NCBI RefSeq assembly: GCF_005239095.1
Contig: NZ_SZUA01000002.1
Span: 620,001-684,000 of the forward strand
Reading direction: 5' to 3'
DNA length: 64,000 nt
Origin: Luteimonas gilva
GTDB lineage: Bacteria > Pseudomonadota > Gammaproteobacteria > Xanthomonadales > Xanthomonadaceae
Below the pieces are notes generated by a model, which was not told the origin of the DNA, did no database searches, and worked only from the letters and a program-made list of their open reading frames with translations. Numbering within the stretch: position 1 is the first letter of the stretch; every line of letters starts with the position of its first letter. The translations under genes and the position numbers were made by a program. Shown in pieces: positions 26,277 to 37,755 of the stretch.

Positions 26277-28853
26277 TTGAAAATCGCATCGAAGAATCCG
26301 CGTTCGAGCGCTGCGGTCCTGCGTCGGAGTCTGGTCATGGCGATGGCGCTGGGTTTGACCGCTGGGCCCGGCGTCGCCGAAGACATGACGGCAGGCGGCG
26401 CGATCCATCCCGAACGCTGGCCGGCGCCGGTCTGGCCGCTGCCGGCCGATCCGGCGCTGGAGGCGCGCGTCGACGCGCTGCTGCAAACGATGACGTTGGA
26501 AGAAAAAGTCGGCCAGATCGTGCAGGGCGACATCTCCAGCCTCACGCCCGAAGACGTGCGCAAGTACCGGCTCGGTTCGGTGTTGGCCGGCGGCGGCTCC
26601 GACCCGGGCGGCAAATACAACGCGGCGCCGGCGGAATGGCTGGCGCAGGCCGACGCGTTCTACGAAGCGTCGATGGACACCCGCGGCGGCGGCAAGGCGA
26701 TCCCGATCCTGTACGGCATCGATGCGGTGCATGGCCAGAGCAACGTGGTCGGCGCCACCGTATTCCCGCACAACATCGGCCTCGGCGCGGCGCGCAATCC
26801 GGACCTGATCCGCGAGATCGGCCGCATCACCGCGATCGAGACGCGGACCACCGGCATGGAATGGGCCTTCGCGCCGACCGTCGCGGTGCCCCAGGACGAC
26901 CGTTGGGGCCGCAGCTACGAAGGTTATTCGGAAGATCCCAAACTCGTGGCGAGCTACGCCGGCGCGATGGTCGAAGGCCTGCAGGGCAAGGCCGGCGACA
27001 AGGAATTCCTGGACGGCGCGCACGTGATTTCCTCGGTCAAGCATTACCTGGGCGACGGCGGCACGAGCGACGGCAAAGACCAAGGCGACACGCAAGTCGG
27101 CGAGTCCGTGCTGCGCGACGTGCACAACGCCGGTTATCCGCCCGCCATCGCCGCCGGTGCGCAGGCGGTGATGACTTCCTTCAGCAGCTACCAGGGCGTA
27201 AAGCTGTCGGGCCACAAGCCGCTGGTCACCGATGTGCTGAAAGGGCGCATGAACTTCGGCGGCTTCGTCGTCACCGATTGGAACGCGCATGGCCAGGTCG
27301 CCGGTTGCGACAACGGGCGATGTCCGGCGGCGGTGAACGCCGGCATCGATTTGGTGATGGCCCCCGACAGTTGGAAGCCGTTCTACGAGAGCACGCTGGT
27401 CGCGGCGAAGGCCGGCACGATTCCGATGGCGCGGCTCGACGATGCGGTGCGGCGCATACTGCGGGTGAAATTTCGGCTCGGCTTGTTCGATGCCGGCAAA
27501 CCGTCGCAGCGCGCGCTCGGCGGCAAGTTCGAACTGCTGGGCGCGCCCGGACATCGCGCGGTCGCGCGCCAGGCGGTACGCGAATCGCTGGTGCTGTTGA
27601 AGAACCAGCGCGGCATGCTGCCGCTGGATCCGAAGAAAAAGCTGCTGGTCGCCGGCGACGGCGCCGACAGCATGGCCAAGCAGAGCGGCGGTTGGACGTT
27701 GACCTGGCAGGGCACGGGCACCACCCGCGCCGATTTCCCGAACGGCGAGACGATCTGGGAAGGGCTGAAGAACGCGGCGCAGGCCGCCGGCGGCAGCGCC
27801 GAGCTGGCGCCCGACGGGCGGTATCGGACCAAACCCGACGCTGCCATCGTCGTGATCGGCGAGAACCCTTATGCCGAGTTCCAGGGCGACCTGCCGACGC
27901 TGCTCTACAAGCCCGGCGACGACAGCGACCTTCAGCTCATCAGGAAATTGAAGGCCGACGGCATTCCGGTGGCGACGGTGTTCCTCAGCGGCCGGCCGCT
28001 GTGGGTGAACCGCGAGATCAATGCGTCCGATGCCTTCGTCGCGGCCTGGTTGCCCGGCAGCGAAGGCGGCGGCATCGCCGACGTGCTGCTGCGCACGCCC
28101 GACGGCGGCGTCCCTTACGACTTCAAGGGCAAGCTCAGCTTCTCCTGGCCGCGCCGCGCCGATCAGTACGCCAACAACGTCGGCCAGAAAGATTACGACC
28201 CGCAGTTCGCCTACGGCTACGGCCTGACCTATGCCAGCAAGGGCGATCTCGAGCCGCTGCCGGAAATCGCCGGCGTATCGCTCGCGCAGGCCCAACCCGG
28301 CGTGTACTACGCGCTCGGCATGCTGGCGCCGGGGCTGTCGATGGCGCTGGAGGCGGCCGGTCAGCGCGCCACCAATGTCGTCACGCTGCCCGCGGCGTCG
28401 CGCGACGGCAGTCTCCGCATTGCCGCGGTCGACCATCGGCGCCAAGAGGACGCGCGCCGCGTGACTTGGTCCGGATCGGCGCCCGCACGCCTGTCGTTGA
28501 TCGCGGAGGCGGCGAAGGACCTGACGCGTGAGGCCAACGGCGATGTGCAGCTCACGTTGACGCTGCGCGTGGACGCGCCGCCGAAAGGCGACGTGGCCGC
28601 GAGCGTCGCCTGCGGCGAAGGTTGCGGCGCGGCGCTGCCGTTGCGCGAATCGTTGGCGATGCTGCCGATCGGCCAATGGACCACGTTCGGCATACCGCTG
28701 AAGTGCTTCGCGACGGCCGGCGCGGACCTGTCGAAGTTGTCCGGCCTATTGACCATCGAAACCGCCGCGCCCTTGCAACTGTCGTTCTCGCGTATCGCGC
28801 TTGCTCCGCAAGGCGAGGCGGAGCGGACGCTCGAATGCAGGATCAACAGATAA
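26277..28853 (+). CDS. Glycoside hydrolase family 3, periplasmic exo-beta-glucosidase
   Basis: An 858-residue GH3 enzyme that would release terminal beta-linked glucose (or similar) from imported glycosides in the periplasm. N-terminus: basic residues and a hydrophobic segment ending GPGVAEDMT, a signal peptide. GH3 TIM barrel: TLEEKVGQIVQGD, YGIDAVHGQSN, SVKHYLGDGGT (substrate Lys-His), and the catalytic nucleophile Asp334 in FVVTDWNAHG. Alpha/beta sandwich: LLKNQRGMLPL, VVIGENPYAEFQGD. A C-terminal CBM-like beta domain extends to the end, as in ExoP-type exo-glucanases. The start is TTG at 26277 with GGAG 6 nt upstream. It lies between the TonB receptor and symporter genes. Confidence 0.93.
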   Translation: MKIASKNPRSSAAVLRRSLVMAMALGLTAGPGVAEDMTAGGAIHPERWPAPVWPLPADPALEARVDALLQTMTLEEKVGQIVQGDISSLTPEDVRKYRLGSVLAGGGSDPGGKYNAAPAEWLAQADAFYEASMDTRGGGKAIPILYGIDAVHGQSNVVGATVFPHNIGLGAARNPDLIREIGRITAIETRTTGMEWAFAPTVAVPQDDRWGRSYEGYSEDPKLVASYAGAMVEGLQGKAGDKEFLDGAHVISSVKHYLGDGGTSDGKDQGDTQVGESVLRDVHNAGYPPAIAAGAQAVMTSFSSYQGVKLSGHKPLVTDVLKGRMNFGGFVVTDWNAHGQVAGCDNGRCPAAVNAGIDLVMAPDSWKPFYESTLVAAKAGTIPMARLDDAVRRILRVKFRLGLFDAGKPSQRALGGKFELLGAPGHRAVARQAVRESLVLLKNQRGMLPLDPKKKLLVAGDGADSMAKQSGGWTLTWQGTGTTRADFPNGETIWEGLKNAAQAAGGSAELAPDGRYRTKPDAAIVVIGENPYAEFQGDLPTLLYKPGDDSDLQLIRKLKADGIPVATVFLSGRPLWVNREINASDAFVAAWLPGSEGGGIADVLLRTPDGGVPYDFKGKLSFSWPRRADQYANNVGQKDYDPQFAYGYGLTYASKGDLEPLPEIAGVSLAQAQPGVYYALGMLAPGLSMALEAAGQRATNVVTLPAASRDGSLRIAAVDHRRQEDARRVTWSGSAPARLSLIAEAAKDLTREANGDVQLTLTLRVDAPPKGDVAASVACGEGCGAALPLRESLAMLPIGQWTTFGIPLKCFATAGADLSKLSGLLTIETAAPLQLSFSRIALAPQGEAERTLECRINR

Positions 28854-28939
28854 GCGCGCTTCGCGAAGTCCCGAAACATGGGGACCGTTCTTCCTCCCCT
28901 GCAACCGCAGGGCGGGCGCCACACTGAGGGGGTAACGCC

Positions 28940-30502
28940 TTGAAACTGTCGACCTTGGACCTGACGATCCTGCTGGTCTACTTGATCGGCATCTTCGCGC
29001 TCGCGCAATGGGTCTCGCGCGAGAAAGAAGGCCGCAAGAAATCCGCCAGCGACTACTTCCTCGCCGGCAAGGCGCTGCCGTGGTGGGCGATCGGCGCTTC
29101 GCTGATCGCAGCCAACATCTCCGCCGAGCAGATCATCGGCATGTCGGGCTCCGGCTACGCGATCGGGCTGGCCATCGCGTCGTACGAATGGATGGCGGCG
29201 GCGACGTTGCTGATCGTCGGCAAGTTCTTCCTGCCGGTGTTCCTGCGCAACGGCATCTACACGATGCCGCAGTTCCTGGAGGAGCGTTACGGCCGCAGGA
29301 TCCGCACGCTGATGGCGGTGTTCTGGCTGGGCCTGTACGTGTTCGTGAACCTGACCTCGATCCTGTGGCTCGGATCGATCGCGGTCAGCCAGGTGACCGG
29401 CATCGATCCGATGGCGGCGCTGGTGCTGCTGGGCGCGTTCGCGCTGCTCTACCAGCTGTACGGCGGTCTGAAGGCGGTGGCGTTGACCGACATCGTGCAG
29501 GTTTGCCTGCTGGTGCTCGGCGGCTTGTCGGTCACCGCTCTGACGCTGTCGCAAATCGGCGCCGGCGACCTGGTCGCCGGCTACCGCAAGCTATTGGACG
29601 CGCATCCCGAACATTTCCGGATGATCCTCGGCAAGGACAGTCCTTTCTACAAGGACCTGCCCGGCCTCAGCGTGCTGGTCGGCGGCATGTGGATCATGAA
29701 TCTCAGCTACTGGGGCTTCAATCAATACATCATCCAGCGCGCGCTCGCGGCGAAGGACCTGGGCGAAGCGCAGAAAGGCGTGCTCTTCGCCGCATTCCTG
29801 AAGCTGCTGATGCCGTTGGTGGTGGTGATGCCGGGCATCGCCGCAGTGATGCTGGCGCCCGGCTTGGCCAAGCCCGATCAGGCCTATCCGACGATGATGG
29901 ATCTGCTGCCGACCGGCGTGCTCGGCCTGGTGTTCGCCGCATTGGTAGCGGCGATCGTGGCCTCGCTGGCGTCGAAGATCAATTCGATCGCGACCATCTT
30001 CACCCTCGACTTCTACGCCAAGCGCGGACGCGACGACGATCAGGCGCATCTGGTCCGCGTCGGCCGCATCGCCGCGGCGGTCGCGGTATCGCTGGCGATC
30101 CTCAGCGCGCAACCGCTGTTGGGCAGCTTCGACCAGGCGTTCCAATACATCCAGGAATACACCGGCTTCTTCACCCCGGGCATCGTGGTGATCTTCGTGC
30201 TCGGCCTGTTCTGGAAGCGCGCCAACGAGACCGGGGCGCTGGCCGCGGCGATCAGCTCGTTCGTGTTGTCGGTCGTGTTGAAGCTGGCCTGGCCGGCGTT
30301 GCCGTTCATCGACCGCGTCGGCCTCGTGTTCCTGGCGGCCTTGGCGCTGGCGGTAATCGTGTCGCTGGTCACGCCCAAGCAGAAGGAAGGCAGCGACCTG
30401 ATCCGCGTCGACGATGTCGGCTATCGCACGCCGCCGGGTTTCAATATCGGCGCGTGTGGGGTGGTCGCGATCCTGGTCGCGCTTTACGCGCTGTACTGGT
30501 GA
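28940..30502 (+). CDS. Sodium/sugar symporter of the SSS family (SGLT-like)
   Basis: A 520-residue, about fourteen-helix inner-membrane Na+/solute symporter. Family marks are SASDYFLAGKALPWWAIGASLIAANISAEQIIGMSGSGYAIG near the N-terminus, YGGLKAVALTDIVQ, and YWGFNQYIIQRALAAKDL, the region containing the substrate-binding Trp-Asn-Gln of bacterial vSGLT. The start is TTG at 28940 behind GAGGGGG (7 nt). It is the third gene of the TonB receptor-GH3-symporter arm, 86 bp after the GH3 stop, and likely imports the monosaccharide released by that enzyme. Confidence 0.93.
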   Translation: MKLSTLDLTILLVYLIGIFALAQWVSREKEGRKKSASDYFLAGKALPWWAIGASLIAANISAEQIIGMSGSGYAIGLAIASYEWMAAATLLIVGKFFLPVFLRNGIYTMPQFLEERYGRRIRTLMAVFWLGLYVFVNLTSILWLGSIAVSQVTGIDPMAALVLLGAFALLYQLYGGLKAVALTDIVQVCLLVLGGLSVTALTLSQIGAGDLVAGYRKLLDAHPEHFRMILGKDSPFYKDLPGLSVLVGGMWIMNLSYWGFNQYIIQRALAAKDLGEAQKGVLFAAFLKLLMPLVVVMPGIAAVMLAPGLAKPDQAYPTMMDLLPTGVLGLVFAALVAAIVASLASKINSIATIFTLDFYAKRGRDDDQAHLVRVGRIAAAVAVSLAILSAQPLLGSFDQAFQYIQEYTGFFTPGIVVIFVLGLFWKRANETGALAAAISSFVLSVVLKLAWPALPFIDRVGLVFLAALALAVIVSLVTPKQKEGSDLIRVDDVGYRTPPGFNIGACGVVAILVALYALYW

Positions 30503-30554
30503 TCGTTGCGGCTCGGTGCCCGGATGCGCGCGCGGATGCCCGCGCAAGCGGGCA

Positions 30555-30580
30555 CAAAAAATCCGCCTTGCGGCGGAGTT
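30555..30580 (-). terminator. Intrinsic terminator of tRNA-Met
   Basis: On the minus strand, TCCGCC-GCAA-GGCGGA (GNRA-type loop) is followed by six T. It lies 32 bp beyond the tRNA 3' end. Confidence 0.8.
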
Positions 30581-30611
30581 CCGTCAACGCTTTGATTCCG
30601 ATAGGAAATTT

Positions 30612-30688
30612 TGGTGGCTATGGGTGGACTCGAACCACCGACCCCAGCATTATGAGTGCTGTGCTCTAACCGGCTGAGCTACATAGCC
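30612..30688 (-). tRNA. tRNA-Met (elongator, anticodon CAT)
   Basis: A 77-nt cloverleaf read on the minus strand: acceptor GGCTATG paired with CATAGCC, D-arm AGCTCAGCCGGTTAGAGC, anticodon stem CAGCA/TGCTG with loop CTCATAA (CAT), T-loop GGTTCGAGTCC, and encoded ACCA end. The sequence closely follows elongator tRNA-Met of E. coli rather than initiator tRNA (which has a mismatch at the first acceptor pair) or tRNA-Ile2. Confidence 0.96.
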
Positions 30689-30820
30689 ACGCGGAGAACC
30701 GCGAATTATTCCTGCCCGGACCGGCTCAGTCAATTCGACCCCGGATGCGCTTGTCGCCCCGCCGATCCCATGGCAGAGTCGGGCATAGCGACGAAAGTCA
30801 AAGACTTAGGAGTCCGCATC

Positions 30821-31420
30821 GTGATCGATCCGGACGGCTACCGACCCAATGTCGGCATCATCCTGATGCGCCCGGACGGCCGGGTGTTCTGGGCCCGGCG
30901 CGTACGCCGCGACGGCTGGCAGTTCCCGCAGGGCGGGATGAACAGCGACGAGACGCCCGTCGAGGCCATGTACCGCGAGCTGCGCGAGGAAACCGGCCTG
31001 CTGCCCGAGCACGTGGAAGTGCTGGGCGCGACCCCGGGCTGGCTGCGTTACCGCCTGCCGCAGCGCTCGGTGCGCCACGACGACCGCCTGGTTTGCATCG
31101 GCCAGAAGCAGGTCTGGTTCCTGCTGCGGATGCTGGGCGAGGAAGGCGACTTGCGCCTGGATTTGACCGAGAAACCGGAATTCGACCTGTGGCGCTGGGT
31201 GGACTTCTGGTACCCGGTCGAGCACGTGGTCACCTTCAAGCGCGGGGTTTATGCCAGCGCTTTGCGCCATCTGGCCCCGATCGCGCGCGGCGTGGCCGGC
31301 GTGCAGGCGGTGCCGCAGCCGAAGCCCGACCCGCGCCGGCCGGGCAACGGCCGCTATCGGCCGCGTTACCGGCAACCCACCTCGGGTCGCGGAAACGGCG
31401 GCGAACCCGGCAAGAATTGA
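30821..31420 (+). CDS. rppH: RNA pyrophosphohydrolase (Nudix)
   Basis: Removes pyrophosphate from the 5' triphosphate of mRNAs, triggering RNase E-dependent decay. The start is taken as GTG at 30821, giving [20 protein letters not shown], the conserved RppH N-terminus, with AGGAG 8 nt upstream. The Nudix box runs from Gly38 to Leu60 ([20 protein letters not shown] followed by TGL) with all catalytic acids. [24 protein letters not shown] is the family C-terminal signature; the last 40 residues are a basic, Pro/Arg/Gly-rich tail usual in Xanthomonads. 199 residues. Its stop codon overlaps the Fur-like site of bfd. Confidence 0.94.
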   Translation: MIDPDGYRPNVGIILMRPDGRVFWARRVRRDGWQFPQGGMNSDETPVEAMYRELREETGLLPEHVEVLGATPGWLRYRLPQRSVRHDDRLVCIGQKQVWFLLRMLGEEGDLRLDLTEKPEFDLWRWVDFWYPVEHVVTFKRGVYASALRHLAPIARGVAGVQAVPQPKPDPRRPGNGRYRPRYRQPTSGRGNGGEPGKN

Positions 31421-31434
31421 CAATCATTCTCATC
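31417..31434. promoter_or_regulatory. Fur-box-like operator of bfd
   Basis: TTGACAATCATTCTCATC matches the arrangement of a Fur box (NATWAT hexamers; reverse strand GATGAGAATGATTGTCAA). It lies 57 bp upstream of the bfd start codon, where iron repression of Bfd is well established in other proteobacteria. Confidence 0.7.
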
Positions 31435-31490
31435 TCTGGCGGAATATTCGTCAGGGCCGTCTCGGCCCGTACCGGATCGAGCCAGGAAAC

Positions 31491-31703
31491 ATGTACGTCT
31501 GCGTCTGCAACGGCGTCACCGACCACGACATCCGCCAAGCGGCCGCCGCCGGTTGCCGCAGCGTGGCCGAGCTGACCATGCGCACCGGTTGCGGCGCCAC
31601 TTGCGGCACCTGCCTGGACTTCGCTGCGGAGACTTTGGAGCAAGCCCGCGCCCAGCCCATCGGCTGCGTCGTGCCGTTGCCGGTCCTCTCGCAAGCCGCC
31701 TGA
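31491..31703 (+). CDS. bfd: Bacterioferritin-associated ferredoxin
   Basis: Small [2Fe-2S] protein of 70 residues that reduces the iron core of bacterioferritin to mobilise Fe(II). The four cluster ligands are seen as Cys4, Cys6, Cys38 and Cys41 (YVCVCNGVTD ... GATCGTC), the exact Bfd spacing. AGGA lies 5 nt before the ATG. The C-terminal part after residue 60 is unstructured. It sits behind a Fur-box-like site and 220 bp upstream of the bacterioferritin gene, separated by a GTAG-headed repeat, so it is probably expressed on iron starvation. Confidence 0.94.
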   Translation: MYVCVCNGVTDHDIRQAAAAGCRSVAELTMRTGCGATCGTCLDFAAETLEQARAQPIGCVVPLPVLSQAA

Positions 31704-31715
31704 TTCCGCTTTTCC

Positions 31716-31794
31716 GTAGAGCGGCTTCGGCCGCGAGCTTTTGCTATCGGGTCGCGATCTGAAGGAAAGAGCTCGCGGCTGAAGCCACTCCTAC
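31716..31794. repeat. GTAG-headed REP-like repeat (GAGCGGCTTCAGCCGCGAGC family)
   Basis: GTAGAGCGGCTTCGGCCGCG begins the left arm and the right arm closes in CTAC. Same family as 32559, 52721, 57321 and 63643. It lies between bfd and bfr. Confidence 0.8.
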
Positions 31795-31923
31795 AACAGC
31801 CCGTTCCAACGAAATCGGATCGAGGACTCGGAGCACACCTTGAAAATGCGCACGATTCGCGTTCCGTCATCGCCGCGCCGATCGCGCTAACCTGCGCGCC
31901 TTCCCGTCCAGCGGAGCGCGGCC

Positions 31924-32400
31924 ATGAAAGGCGACGCCAAGGTCATCGAACATCTCAACAAGGCGCTCTACAACGAGCTGACCGCGATCAACCAGTATTT
32001 CCTGCACGCCAAGATGCTGAAGAACTGGGGCTTGAAGGAACTCGCCGAGCACGAGTACCACGAGTCGATCGACGAGATGAAGCACGCCGACAAGCTCGCC
32101 GAACGCATCCTGTTCCTCGACGGCCTGCCGAATTTCCAAGCGCTGGGTAAGCTGCGCATCGGCGAGAATCCGCGCGAGCTGCTGGAGTGCGATCTGGCCC
32201 TGGAGCTGGAAGCGCTGCCCGCGCTGAAGGCCGGCATCGTGCATTGCGAACAGGTCGGCGATTACGTCAGCCGCAAGCTGTTCGCCGACATCCTGCATTC
32301 CGAGGAAGAGCACATCGACTGGCTGGAGACGCAGTTGGGCCTGATCGCGAGGATCGGCGAACAGAACTACCTGCAGACCAAGATCGAGGACGGCGAGTAA
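31924..32400 (+). CDS. bfr: Bacterioferritin
   Basis: 24-mer haem-containing iron store, 158 residues. The ferroxidase di-iron ligands Glu18, Glu51, His54, Glu94, Glu127 and His130 are all present at the standard numbering, and the haem ligand Met52 is present in [10 protein letters not shown]. The four-helix pattern is complete ([40 protein letters not shown]). Fe(II) is oxidised at the di-iron site and stored in the cavity; Bfd, encoded upstream, is the partner for release. No Fur box is visible immediately upstream. Confidence 0.96.
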   Translation: MKGDAKVIEHLNKALYNELTAINQYFLHAKMLKNWGLKELAEHEYHESIDEMKHADKLAERILFLDGLPNFQALGKLRIGENPRELLECDLALELEALPALKAGIVHCEQVGDYVSRKLFADILHSEEEHIDWLETQLGLIARIGEQNYLQTKIEDGE

Positions 32401-32588
32401 GCAGGCTTCCTTCTCCCGCCGGGTGAGGGCGCGCTGCTTGCGTATCGCATCGACCCGGACGGCAAGCCGCGCATCGCCGACGAAGCGCGCGCGGCAGGGA
32501 CGGGGCGTGGAAGGTGTTGGGGAATCCGTCGCCGAGCGCGCCGGAGCTTGAGCTCTTCGTAGGAGCGGCTTTAGCCGCGAGCTTTTAT

Positions 32589-35021
<2,433 letters not shown>

Positions 35022-35023
35022 CC

Positions 35024-36961
35024 CTAAAGCACCGCGCTATGGAAATCGAATTCGAGATCGCCGCTGGCGCGCTGCACCAAGTTGCCTTGGATGAAGTCGA
35101 TGCCGCTCATCCACAGATTGGCGGCGGCCTGCGGATCCTCGATCTGATGGCCGATCACCAGTAAACCCAGCCGATGCGCGCGATCGATCACGCCGCGCAT
35201 CTCGTCGCGCAAGGTCGGGCTGGCCTGGGCGTTGGCGTAGCGCGGCGACAGGCGCAAATAGCCCAGCGGCAGCTGCGCCAGCAAGGCTTCGGCTTCCGTG
35301 CCTTGTTCGTACTGGCTCAGGCAGAACTGGACGCCGGCGCGCATCATCCTTTGGCAGAACTGCTGCAGGCTGACGGTGTGGATCAAGGCGTCGGCCAGGC
35401 GCAGATCGATCACCAGCGCATTGCCGGGCAAGCCGTGCACTTCCAGCGCGCCGAGCAGCCACTCGGCGTAATCGTCGCGCGACAGCGAGCGCGGCGACTG
35501 CGGCACGAACAGGCGCAGCGGGCGGTTGTCGTGGTAGCGGTTCTGCAGCGTATCCAGCACGCGCTCCAGCACCCAGTGGTCGATTTCGGCCAGCAGCGCG
35601 CTGTTCTCGAGCGCGGGCAGGAATTGCGCGGCCGGACGCAGATGGCCGTCGTTGTCGCGCAGGCGCAGCAGCGTCTGGTATTGCGGTTCGTCGCCGCCGG
35701 CGACGGCGACGATCGGTTGGTAGGCCAGTTCGAAACGGTTTTCCGCCAAGGCGTCGCGCACCTGGTCGGTGGCCGATTGCGATTGCTCGGGCGCCTCGGG
35801 TTGCGGCGCCACGTAATCGGCGATGCCCGTCGGCGCCACGCGCGCGGCGCGCAATGCGCGCTCGGCCGCGTCCAGCGCGGCGCCGGCGTCGGCGAAGCCG
35901 CCGTCGAGCATCACCGCGCCGATGCTGGTGCGCAGCCGCACCGCTTCCAGGCCTTCGCCGAACGTGGGCTGGGCCAAACCGTCGCGCAGCTTGCGCGAGA
36001 ACGCGCCGACGTCGGCGCCTTGCAGGTTCGGCGCCAGGATGGCGAAGGCGTAATCGTTCAAGCGCGCGACCGAAGCGTCGTCCGCCAAACTTTGCAGATG
36101 GCGGCCGGCGTCGATCATCAACGCTTCGTAAGCCGCGTAGCCGAGCCGCTCGCGCAAACGTTCGGCGCCGGCGATTTCGGCGAAGAGCAGGACGCCGCGG
36201 CGCGCGTCGGGCGTCAACGCGTTGCCGAGCAGATTGATCAAGTCGCCGCGTTCCAACAGCCCGGTCAGCGGATTGACGGCCGGCGGCTTGGCGCGGCTTT
36301 GCGCCATCCGCCGCGCGCGCTGGACGCGGCTGAGCACGGCGGCGACCAGATGGCGCGGCCGGATCGGCTTGCTGAGGAAATCGTCCGCGCCGCCGGCCAG
36401 GGCTTCGTACTGGCGCTCGGGATCCGGATCGCCGGTCAGGAACACGATCGGCGTGTGCATCAACAGTTCGTGGCCGCGGATGCGGTTGGTCAGCGCCAAG
36501 CCGTCCAAGCCGGGCATGTGCAGATCCATCAGCACCAGATCCGGTTTGAAGGCTTCCATCGCCGCCACCACGTTCGCGGGCTGGTCGACGATCACCGTTT
36601 GCATGCCGGTTCCGGCCAGCACGCCTTCGGCGAATTTCGCCTGGCTGGGATCGTCTTCGGCGATCAGGACGCGGAACGGGCCGGCCGGGCCGGTCAGGAT
36701 CGCGGGAATGGCGATCGTCACCGGCGTGGCGGGCACGGCCGGTTCGCGCTTGGGCGCAGGTTCGGGGCTCGCTTCGGATTCCGGCGGCGGAACGTGGAAT
36801 ACGGGCGCGTCGCCGCCCCAACGCCGCCAATGCTGCGGCGGCGGCGTTTCGGTGCGGCGCGGATGGCGGATCGGTTCAGGGCTCATGGCGTCTTTTTCGG
36901 CGACGCCTTCGCTCCCCCCCGATGCCAGGCGCTTGCGTGTTTTGGGTCCGTCGCTGGACAT
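35024..36961 (-). CDS. Response regulator with degenerate GGDEF and EAL domains (FimX-like)
   Basis: 645 residues: a Pro-rich N-terminus, a receiver domain (RVLIAEDDPSQAKFAEG, phospho-acceptor Asp146 in LVLMDLHMPGLDG), a GGDEF domain whose active motif is replaced (RLNDYAFAIL) and an EAL domain whose EAL motif is replaced (QYQTLLRLRDNDG). The later EAL metal-site motifs are also lost (LSQYEQGTE, GHQIEDPQ). The protein is therefore predicted to make or degrade no c-di-GMP but may bind it. The QTLLRLRD segment and what follows (RPAAQFLPALENSALLAEIDHWVLE) closely resemble FimX, a c-di-GMP receptor for type IV pili, though a PAS domain is lacking. It is co-transcribed with the hybrid kinase downstream, its likely phosphodonor. 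Confidence 0.85.
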   Translation of the reverse strand: MSSDGPKTRKRLASGGSEGVAEKDAMSPEPIRHPRRTETPPPQHWRRWGGDAPVFHVPPPESEASPEPAPKREPAVPATPVTIAIPAILTGPAGPFRVLIAEDDPSQAKFAEGVLAGTGMQTVIVDQPANVVAAMEAFKPDLVLMDLHMPGLDGLALTNRIRGHELLMHTPIVFLTGDPDPERQYEALAGGADDFLSKPIRPRHLVAAVLSRVQRARRMAQSRAKPPAVNPLTGLLERGDLINLLGNALTPDARRGVLLFAEIAGAERLRERLGYAAYEALMIDAGRHLQSLADDASVARLNDYAFAILAPNLQGADVGAFSRKLRDGLAQPTFGEGLEAVRLRTSIGAVMLDGGFADAGAALDAAERALRAARVAPTGIADYVAPQPEAPEQSQSATDQVRDALAENRFELAYQPIVAVAGGDEPQYQTLLRLRDNDGHLRPAAQFLPALENSALLAEIDHWVLERVLDTLQNRYHDNRPLRLFVPQSPRSLSRDDYAEWLLGALEVHGLPGNALVIDLRLADALIHTVSLQQFCQRMMRAGVQFCLSQYEQGTEAEALLAQLPLGYLRLSPRYANAQASPTLRDEMRGVIDRAHRLGLLVIGHQIEDPQAAANLWMSGIDFIQGNLVQRASGDLEFDFHSAVL

Positions 36962-37065
36962 GCTTTCCCCTACGGATGTCCTGCGGTCGCGGTCCCCCCT
37001 GCCGACGACGGCGGATGTCCGTTAAACGCGGCGACGGCCCTGCAAAGGCCACGCTGCGGCGGTGA

Positions 37066-37647
37066 TCATCCCGGTTGCGCTTTCGGCGCGCGGCGGAACA
37101 GCTTACGCCATAGCCACCACACCGCCAGTGCGAAGAGTACGGTCAATCCGACCACGATCGCCAATGCGATCCACGGATGCGAGAACGCCAGCGCCAAACC
37201 GCCGATCACGGCGGCGTCTTCGGTGGCCGAAGCGGTCCAATTGCTGACCGGTTCAGGCGACGTATTCAGCAGCGCGCGCGTGCCCGATTTCAGCAGGTGG
37301 CTGGTCAAAGCCACGCCTGCGCCGGTGGCGAGCATGCCTGCGCTCAGTTCGCCGTTCGGCGATAGCGCGGCCGCTGCGAGGAAAGCGCCGACCGGCACGC
37401 GCAACAAAGTGTGAAGCAAGTCCCAGATCGAATCGACGCCGGGAATCTTGTCGGCGAAGAACTCCGCCGCTGCCAATGCGCCCGACACGCCGAGCACCCA
37501 CGGCGATTGGGTGGCCTGCAGCGCTTCGGGCAGGTCCAGCCAGCCGAAGAAACCGGCCAGGCCGATGCCGAACACGGTCAGGTAGACGCGGATGCCGGCC
37601 AGCCAGGCCAAGAGCACGCCGATCGCGAACAAATGGGCTTCCGACAT
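37066..37647 (-). CDS. DUF4126 membrane protein
   Basis: 193 residues with four or five hydrophobic segments (HLFAIGVLLAWLAGIRVYLTVFGIGLAGFFGWLDLP at the N-terminus; IALAIVVGLTVLFALAVWWLWRKL at the C-terminus). The DUF4126 pattern is seen in the FFADKIPGVDSIWDLLHTLLRVPVGA segment. Function is unknown; it is an inner-membrane protein. The start at 37647 (MSEAHLF) is chosen because it begins directly at the first helix. It is divergent from the DUF6776 gene, 108 bp apart, and its C-terminus is basic. Confidence 0.82.
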   Translation of the reverse strand: MSEAHLFAIGVLLAWLAGIRVYLTVFGIGLAGFFGWLDLPEALQATQSPWVLGVSGALAAAEFFADKIPGVDSIWDLLHTLLRVPVGAFLAAAALSPNGELSAGMLATGAGVALTSHLLKSGTRALLNTSPEPVSNWTASATEDAAVIGGLALAFSHPWIALAIVVGLTVLFALAVWWLWRKLFRRAPKAQPG

Positions 37648-37755
37648 GGCGGTTTCCCCCGTTCCCGCGGCCGCCGCGGGCCGCACGCGGCGAGTATAGG
37701 CATGCATGCTTAATGCCGAACGTACAATCGTCGCCCACCCCGTCGCGAGCCCCCC

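Noticed and set aside
26088-28676. 862-codon minus-strand frame opposite the GH3 gene
   Set aside because: Antisense shadow with no recognisable domain.
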